From Liolophura sinensis (Eukaryota; Mollusca; Polyplacophora; Chitonida; Chitonidae), in the NCBI RefSeq assembly GCF_032854445.1, contig NC_088295.1, positions 25,471,385-25,535,384 of the forward strand: a stretch of DNA of 64,000 nt, read 5' to 3'. How positions within the stretch are numbered: position 1 is the first letter of the stretch; each line of letters begins with the position of its first letter. Made by a program: the position numbers and the translations under genes. Shown in pieces: positions 1 to 64,000 of this stretch. The notes beneath the pieces are model-generated. The model was not told the origin of the DNA. It saw nothing but the letters and a program-made list of their open reading frames with translations, and did no database searches.

Positions 1-2906
1 AATGGAAACTGTTTATAGCCTCTTGTAATTAATGGCTGTAGAAATGATTGACAACATTCTCTGACATGGGTTCCATTTATAGTGGGGGAAATTTTCAAAG
101 AATAGGGATCTATTTACAGTTAGTTTCATCTATTGACGTCAGTGAACTGGAGATGCTGCTATTACAGCGTGTGGCTGAAGCTAGGAGGACGTCAATGACT
201 GAAGACAGCCTCCCAATATAGCCTTGGCCACAGCCATCATGGGCTATTCATGGCTTCACAATTGTGTGTATTCAATGATAAGGCCCTGTTTGGAGATTGC
301 TTGATAGGAGAAATTTCTCGTTGCAGCGATCACATAAAATAATTATAGGAAGACTGTAGTGGCAAGGTGTCCGGCATTTGTTAATAAGTGTCTAACGCCC
401 TGCTTATTTGACCCTTGTCCAGCTTACAGCCCAGATCAGCAAACACACCTGGCAAGCTGTGCGTGCCATTTTTTCTGTGGATGTGATTACGGTTAGCATA
501 AATTCTTGCACAGCCATTTTGCTAAAAAGCACTTGTTAACCCAATTCCATTGTGAATATTAAATCAAGATTTGGACGGCTGGTTTGAAATTTCACTGGTT
601 TTGGACAGAATCTCACCTTATGGTGGACAGATTTGTTTAGATTTATACGTTTACATTGAAAAATGCTATACTTGAACAGTTTAAAGTACTCTCATTTAGT
701 GAAGGTGTCATGAGATGTTTTGATTTGGTGTTGGTTTCTGGGTAAGCTTTTGTGTTGAGGCAGCTATTCTATCCTGATATGAATCAGATCTTTAGTCAAC
801 TTAGCTGAGTTTTAAACTGTAGCATTTATTGGTGAGCTGTTGGGTTTCTCCTAACCCGTCTTGCTGTTTTTGTCTTTAAAGTGAGAGGTTACAACATACA
901 ATGTAGGTTTATGCTTGTTTGATACTGGCTTTCTCTTAGGTACATGTACACTACTGTGTTGATTAGTAATATGAATATTTAGGCATGATGACAATGACGA
1001 CGCCTTAATGTCTTCTGGCCTGTTGTTAAATGATTCCTCATTGACATTGTATGACAGTTTGTATCTCAGTGCTAAGATGTAAGGTTTCATCACGGATGTC
1101 CCAGCCTGACCATCGGATTCTGTCTAATTGAATATCATCTTTATGCATTGCATCCTGGGATAAAGGTTGCTTTACATGTAGAGGTTAAATTCTTCTTGGC
1201 AATTTTTGACTTTGTTTGTCTGGGAACCGTGTTGTTGCATTCAGCATGTGAAGTGGCGTTTGGTGGTTATTCTGGGTAACCAAATTAGGGTCTTTCTGGA
1301 CACAAAAGAGCAACTGTAAAGGGTGAAATCAGGAGGAAATTGCGGGAATGGACAAATGAATACGTATCAGAGGACTGTCTAGGAATATGCTGCTGTATTG
1401 ATTTTCTGCTGGTTTTTAGGAACAACTGTGGTCGGGGCAGGTCTGGAAGCCCATGGCTGAGCCTGGTAGACCTTCCAAACATCCTGCAGTAGCACGGAGA
1501 CGAGTTTGTGCTGCTGAGCCCAGATCACTTGATGCTCATCTTCCCAATCCATCAGCCCTCCCCTAAACAATTTACACTGGCCATTATACCATGCACAGGT
1601 GCTGTAGTCAGCCAGATAACACCCCACGACTGTCCTGTTCGTGCATCTCTACATCTGTAATCCTGTGTATATGTATGCAATAACATTCCAGTATTTGCAT
1701 TTTGCAAAATGAAGAAATGTATGTGCAAGTCCATGCATGATTTTTTTCATGCAATTGCAGTTAAATGATTATTTTTTTATGTTTTTTGTTTTGTTTTGCA
1801 AATGTTGTTTCAGTAATATGATTTCAGTGATAAAGATTATCTGCATCACTCGCATGTACATGTAGTTAATTACCAGTGTTGTAATTAATGCATTTATACA
1901 GATCATTACGACCTTATCAAGTACATGTAAACATAAACCAGTGATGAGTGTGACATTACTCCATTATAACTACCACATGACATTCATGAATACGCTGGAA
2001 AACGGATGATATACATACATTGTAGAACACCATATATGTGTATTCTGGAGTATAGCACAAATATACACACATACTTGTACATATAGTACTCTCACACTCA
2101 TACCATAGTGGACATGTTAACAGTTTTTCTTCCATTGCTTCAGAATTTGACTACATGTGAATCTCTTCCAAAGTCTTGGTTATTAAGTTGCTCTGTAGGC
2201 ATCCACCCAATAACATACATGTACATACAAAAGCTTGATTTAAAGTCTCACTCAGGTCTGATTGTTGCACTTAAGACTTTCTCAACCTGTGTAACAAATA
2301 TTAAATGCACATGTACATGTATGTTTGCTTGGGGTTTAATGTTGTGCTACAGATATTAAAATGTACATGAACGTACATGTAGAGTTGATATGGCGACATA
2401 GATACACTGTGTCAACGAGCAGATTTTACCACCTAAGCGTCTTTGTCATAACTAAATGTATACATGTACAGCGTGACAGGTTAGTCATGTGAACATGAAC
2501 ATGGTGAATTGCTTGATACATGTACTTGTAGCTGTACACGTGTCACCAAGCCTGGAATTAAGAGATCTGTGCATCTACACATGTATTAAATAATGTACAG
2601 CAGTTTGTTTTCGGTAGTACTACATGTATGTAGGTTTCTGTAGGCTGTGATAATATGCAAAGCTACATAGAAATGGCTGTTAGTTTGTATCTGTCCTACT
2701 ATTACTATTACATCACTTATTGTCCAGCTAAATAATATGTATTCAACAGTGGGATACATAGCAGCGTTGTGTTCATGTATTTATACTGTCAAGCATCAGC
2801 CAAAAAACCTTTGCCACTTCCTGTATATGTACATGCATGGGTTTGCCTTTGATGAGAAAGAGTTTTTGTTGTCTGCTTACACCTGACCTCTTTTTCTGTT
2901 TTGCAG
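1..2906 (+). other. Partial CAMK2 intron (upstream flank), no gene seen
   Basis: This is the 3' end of the intron before the first exon in the window. No translated segment resembles the missing N-terminal CaMKII exons. The stretch from about 1850 to 2860 is unusually rich in TACATGTA and ACATGTA palindromes. Short open frames on both strands look like chance. The intron ends in a TTTTTCTGTTTTGCAG acceptor at 2891-2906. Confidence 0.7.
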
Positions 2907-59201
<56,295 letters not shown>

Positions 59202-62200
59202 TTGTCTCCCCTTCTTGAGATCTCTTTAACCACCTTCACTGGCTGTGCTCCTGGCGGCAACCCTCGGCTGATGTGTGCTCCCGATAAGTGGACTGACAAT
59301 AACACGCGTCATTGCCACTCTAGGCATGCACCTTTTTGTCCTAGATCGGGTTCGTTTTACAAACTGGCTGGTCAGCATGATGTCAGACTGAGCTCAATTT
59401 GTCAAGCAGTGTGCCCCTGGAGAGGAAGGGTAATGTCCCCTACCCAGGCTGGTGGGTCAGTGGGTGTGTGCAGGAGGGGGCGATTGATGTATACCTACTG
59501 GGCCATAGGAGAAACAGGCACAGGCCTGGGGGATCTCCTTTTAACTTTTCCCAACTTGTCCATGGCTTCAGAAGTTTCACATAACCTTGCGCTCCGCTTT
59601 GTTTTGAGCCGTTCGTTTTAAACAGGGTGCAAGCTGAGGGGACAGTGTTTTGAATAAGAGTGCAGCTTTCGGTCTGATTTTGGTTGAAAGAAAGACCCCA
59701 ATATTTGGCTTCATTTAAAATCAGATATCCAAAAGTTCTTTTTAATATGCACAGATAAATGAATTTATTAATGCTTTTCAAATATTTAATATTTCCTTTC
59801 CTTTATAGTACGTTGTCGTAAGTCTGTATATGTTAAGTGTTTTGTTCCGTTATGAATGTCGTCATTTTACTGCTTGTTTGCCATATGTTTATCGCAAAGG
59901 GACATACAAGTACTGAGTTGTATGGTCTCCATAAAGTTCTTAGACATGGTTTACAATGGAGTTCTTGTACTGAATACTAGTGGTTTTGAAGGTATGTTAA
60001 TGTATATTTTCCTGCCTTGACCTACCTGCATAACTAGGCTTACATCCTCACCATATACCAGTTGTCAATGCAAACCAGACTTTTTCTTCACAACTTGCCA
60101 AACTGCATCCTTCATTAAACCACAAACAGAAGTGTGTTACTCTCAGTTATGCTAGCAAATGATGCCATGATATAAAGCATTTCTCAGTTTTGTTTCTCAT
60201 GCCGAACACAAAATGATATATGGGAAATTCCCTGGTTTGATGAATGGAGTCCATTGTGCACATCATGAGAAGTGGAAGCATATTGTTTGTAATCTGTGAA
60301 TTGGAAATTCTGAACAAATCATGTGCTCTTGCTGGTTCCCAATATGATGTTGCCAACAGAATTGAGATCTTTACACACAAGTCAAGGGCCTTTTGCTAAG
60401 ACCCAGCTCTGCACTTAAGCCATAGAGAAGAGATCCTCAGAGCAGTGGCTTGTTCTGCCTATAAACGAATGGACAGCTTAGGTTAACCTATGTATGCATC
60501 ACTTCTCGTTAAGTTGGAAATGTTGGGTGCACCTAGTTGTACTGTAGAATATGACTGGTCATCGGATGTGTCATCACCTGCACTTGGTCTTAACGATCCA
60601 TTGGCTTCTCCTTTGTTGCCTAGCTATTTCCCTTTTTAAGGCTTTTAGCAAACAATTATGGAACAATAATTATTAAATAGAGGAGTACGTTCTTTGATTC
60701 TGCTTTTGTGGACTTGATGCAAAATCTGGATTTTATTTAACGCACAGTTCCTCGGCATTCCGCACCATGCCCAATGCCTTGAATCCCTCAGTAGGCGACA
60801 CGTAGCTGTTGCAAGCTTGTTTCATCTTGTGATTTTGGAGCAATCACTTCGTATGTGAATGATTTTTTATGTTCTTGGAACCAAGATGTTTGACTGATGG
60901 TTTTAAATGTGCACGAAATCTAATAATGCGGTTGTGTATAGAAATTTGATCATGTCCTAGCATTTTTTAACATATATCATAACCATAATAAGTATGTAGA
61001 GCGGCATTGTTTTTTGGGCAATTCCCAATCTCTGTTAACAGGGAAGCAGAACTGAGTGGTATTACTCAAAAGTTACCTCCCTTGTTAAGTAACTTGAACC
61101 TGCTTTCCCACTAAATTATTTTCAAATGTTTGAACTCCTGAGTTCTGCTGATGGAAGGTAGCCCACACAAGATTACCGAGTATGAGAATTCTATCATGGT
61201 TGAATGTATGTTCACACTTGTTCATACTGATATTATCACTTGAATGTATGTTATTACCAACAAGCAGAACATACTGATTTTGCATTTTCCTCCCTCCCTC
61301 CCACATAATGCAGCAAATTATTTAGAACATAAGTCATTTAAATTTGAAGGAAACAGTAACCTGATAATTTCGTTTCAGTTGTGTGATCGCTTTTGTGGCA
61401 GCATCCAGGTTTATTATTCTATTCGTGCTGATATACATCACAAGGGGTTTTGCAATTTTTATCTCCAATGTTTTCGGAGGTTGGTTGTGTTTTATGACCG
61501 ATATTTAATTCAACCTCCTTTATTGCAAGCTGTATGTGCAATTTGTTTTGAACGCTCTGTACAGAGCACATCTTCTAAAGGCATTGGTTACTCGGTGTCT
61601 GCCAAAGTTGTTCCCGTATAGCTGCCTGCACTTAGCACATACATTTGTACGGGAAGTCAGTGTTCTATTTTGGTACGGGGCAGATGTAACCGGTCAGCAT
61701 GTGAACCGGAGGAGCTCACCCCCGCTCTGTTCAGCTTTTTCATGTAACTATATGGGTGTATCAATTTGACTGCATTTCTGTACATAAATAATGCATATAT
61801 GTAAAATATATATATATATATATATATATTTACCAAAATTACATATTAAAATTCTATGTAGTATTTGCTATTTATTTCTGCATAATTATATTTACACTTT
61901 ATCCTGAATTCTGGGAATGCTTTTTCTCACCTCCATGCATAATTTCTGAGATGTTTAGACACAAGTTGATACACCAAGTCATCTGTGTGGATTTTTCAGT
62001 TCAAGTATTAATTTCGAACAACTAAATGTAGTACCCTTTGCCAATATTTCTGCCACTGTTTGATATTTATGAACTATCAAGGTTTTAGCATGATTGTTTG
62101 AATTTTTATTGGTGACATTAGATGGAGCACCAGGCTTTGTAGGATTGCATATAATTTACATGTAAAATTAGTGTATTTTAATTGGTTTGTACATCAATAC

Positions 62201-62785
62201 AAAGAGCTTTGAGCAAAGGCAGGCTGGTTGAGTTTGCTCCTTAACGACTGGGTGAGCTTTCACAGTAAATATTGCTCAATTTAATGTCAGTGTTCTGCGT
62301 CTCAATAGAGGATGTGGACACTGCCAAAACTTTGCCTGCACGATGGTGACACTACGTCAAGGCCCTCACCTGACCTAAGGAGTACCCCCCCCCCACTCCC
62401 TTAATCTTTTTCCACCCTAGACATTTTACATTGTAACAATACTTGGATCTAAATTTATCCTTGATGTACTTTTATCCAATCCAGATCCGTGTAACATATG
62501 ATGTAGGGTTAGCCTGGATATCATGAAATCTCCAGAGTATGTTAGCACACATAATTTTCATATTTTTGAACATTTACCTGGTGGTTATGATGCATTTATT
62601 CCACACTTTTTCTGAAAGTAACTGCACACTCCCTATGACCTGTTTATTGTGTACACAGCAGAACAATAAGGCAAAGTCAGTGGGTAAGAGTTTTTTATGC
62701 TGTGGTGGTTTCAGAACAGCACATTTGTGTCTCAATTGCGTTTTTGTTTGGTGGGTTGTGTTTTGTCCAGTTAAGGTAAGGCGTG
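59202..62785 (+). other. CAMK2 3' UTR and/or downstream DNA
   Basis: No protein gene is supported here; the frame at 59202-59621 simply continues past the stop codon. Possible poly(A) signals are ATTAAA at 60672-60677 and 61845-61850. I cannot say where the transcript ends. A TA run lies at 61806-61829. Confidence 0.5.
61806..61829. repeat. (TA)n microsatellite
   Basis: An uninterrupted alternating A/T run of about 24 bp, in an AT-rich setting. Confidence 0.9.
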
Positions 62786-63015
62786 TTGCCATGGTTTCAT
62801 TACCCAGCTGCTTGGTAATATGTGTGGTCATTGCTTCATTACCCACGTGCTTGGTAATGTGTGTGATTTGTTGGCTATTACCTGGCTGTTTGATATGGTG
62901 CATGGTCATAGCTTCATTACCGAGCAGTTTGGTAATGTGTGGTCACTGCTTCATTACCCAGCTGCTTGGAACAGTGCATAACTGCTGCCTCCTTACTCAG
63001 CTGGGTACCATGAAA
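62786..63015 (+). repeat. Degenerate 39-bp tandem repeat with an internal dyad, about 6 units
   Basis: TTCATTACC(C/G) starts recur at 62796, 62835, 62913 and 62950, with weaker forms between and after; the period is about 39 bp. Within units, ATTACCCAGCTGCTTGGTAAT is an imperfect palindrome (ATTACC…GGTAAT). Frames on both strands stay open because the period is 13 codons; this accounts for the 160-residue frame at 62539-63021. Confidence 0.8.
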
Positions 63016-63880
63016 CTGTGAGTAAACACCTGGTGATTACAATTTCTCCCTGTGATCTGGGGAAACAGGTAGTCACTTTTCTCCCCTTCAATTTTCATAA
63101 ATGTTATCTTATGTGACGTTTAGACCGTCTTTAATATCCGTGGATCTATCCATTGGTTAACAAATTGTAATGCAAAAAAATTATTGGTAGCGCTTACAAT
63201 CCAATTTTATGGTCTTTGAAATTTCCAATAAAGACATTCTCACATGTGTCATGCTGTATGTTGCCTTTGTTTTCTTTATGCAATTAGTCCTACAATTGAT
63301 GCTGTTTACCTTAATTCAGAACCTGGAGAAACCTGCGAATGATGTAGAAACCTCATTTATCTTCACAATCACAGTTTACAGGTACACTATAAAAGCACTT
63401 TCATGTTACATAAAGGAAGTTTTTAATCTGCAATCTGTTCCTTGACCGGCTAAATATTTCTTGGATGGTGATGCTTGATCACAAAATTTCATGACCACAG
63501 TTGTTGTGATGTCAAGATTTGTTTCAAGGCGTCACCAGGTTTCTGGCTCCGTGAAGAGCTTGGGCTTCTTGGGGTCAGATGCTGAAAAACAAAGAGGCGA
63601 TTCGGAACAAAAACTTCTTTCAAAATACAGTACCGTTACAACATACATTTATATACCATTACATTTCAAACCTTATAAGAGATTGGACAAGCCAAAGGAA
63701 TCTTGTAAGTAACATTTGTCTGGATAGAACACTTCAACTGAGAAATAAAGTATTTTAAAGAATCTTCAACTGCATGTACTCATGGCTAAAGAAAACCTGT
63801 CAACAGCAGATTCCAGCTCCCAATCCCACACCTTTAAGTTTAGCTCTGATAAATTTGCGGAAGTAATCTTGTAAGCTATA
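63016..63880 (+). other. Downstream DNA with two AATAAA signals
   Basis: AATAAA occurs at 63227-63232 and 63744-63749 and could end a long CAMK2 3' UTR. No gene is recognised. Confidence 0.4.
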
Positions 63881-63882
63881 AT

Positions 63883-63990
63883 TAGGCTTCCAAGCTGTAA
63901 GCTGAAAGCCTATTGTTCTTGTACTGATTATTATTATTATTACTAGGGTCCATGCAGGTAGTCCTGCGGGACCCCTATTGTTTTTGTTTG
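63883..63990. repeat. Two related hairpins at the right edge
   Basis: Hairpin 1 has arms TAGGCTT (63883-63889) and AAGCCTA (63906-63912), with inner AGCT/AGCT pairing. Hairpin 2 has arms GGGTCC (63946-63951) and GGACCC (63969-63974), with inner GCAGG/CCTGC. Both are followed by CTATTGTT(C/T)TTGT, and an ATT repeat (63928-63942) lies between them. This looks like part of a structured repeat family that continues beyond the window. Confidence 0.55.
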
Positions 63991-64000
63991 GATTTTATTT

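Noticed and set aside
59202-59621. 139-residue frame right after the CAMK2 stop, as a readthrough extension or second gene
   Set aside because: The frame begins at the stop codon, has no similarity to any CaMKII tail and looks like 3' UTR.
62539-63021. 160-residue + strand frame as a membrane-protein gene
   Set aside because: It is generated by a 39-bp tandem repeat, the complementary strand is open too, and no domain is recognisable.

Overview
This is AT-rich, intron-heavy animal DNA. By the evidence visible here it holds one protein-coding gene, read on the + strand: the 3' nine-tenths of a calcium/calmodulin-dependent protein kinase II gene (CaMKII, CAMK2). The repeats point to a lophotrochozoan, most likely a mollusc (a brachiopod or relative is not excluded). 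They include a tRNA-headed SINE with a MetaSINE-type core, a second SINE-like tail common in molluscan DNA, and very many TACATGTA palindromes. The species cannot be named from sequence alone.

Layout. Bases 1-2906 are the end of an intron; the exons for the N-terminus, glycine loop and catalytic lysine lie upstream of the window. The kinase domain runs over exons at 2907-2966, 21425-21479, 25829-25894, a duplicated pair at 29354-29426 and 29562-29634, then 31567-31669, 31934-32017, 32831-32925 and 33458-33580. The autoinhibitory and calmodulin-binding segments are at 35332-35415 and 45952-45994. The variable linker is at 54609-54689, with well-supported optional exons at 50555-50602 and 55941/55983-56033. 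The hub (association) domain is at 57540-57615, 58095-58189, 58522-58633 and 59075-59201, ending in TAA. Taking one of the two duplicated exons and leaving out the cassettes, the exons join in one open frame of 424 residues. With the roughly 54 residues missing upstream this gives a protein of about 480 residues, the normal CaMKII size. Downstream, 59202-64000 is 3' UTR and/or intergenic DNA.

Main novelty. The exon encoding the end of helix E and the HRD catalytic loop exists as two tandem, full-length, intact 73-nt versions only 135 bp apart. Using both or neither breaks the frame, so the gene looks built for mutually exclusive choice of the catalytic-loop segment. The hub-proximal cassette has two in-frame acceptors exactly 42 nt apart, inside a degenerate 42-bp repeat. 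Several weaker alternative-exon candidates are listed as findings, including one poison-type exon and one possible terminal exon giving a hub-less kinase.

Introns carry most of the remaining structure. The 18.5-kb intron holds a 92-bp minisatellite followed by a strictly periodic 42-bp minisatellite of about 23 units, each normally with a CAGCTG E-box. Other items are SINEs, a G-quadruplex-type G-run, several degenerate tandem arrays and a pair of related hairpins at the right edge. I found no bacterial-type operons, CRISPR arrays, rRNAs, functional tRNA genes or viral genes, and no convincing second protein gene on either strand.
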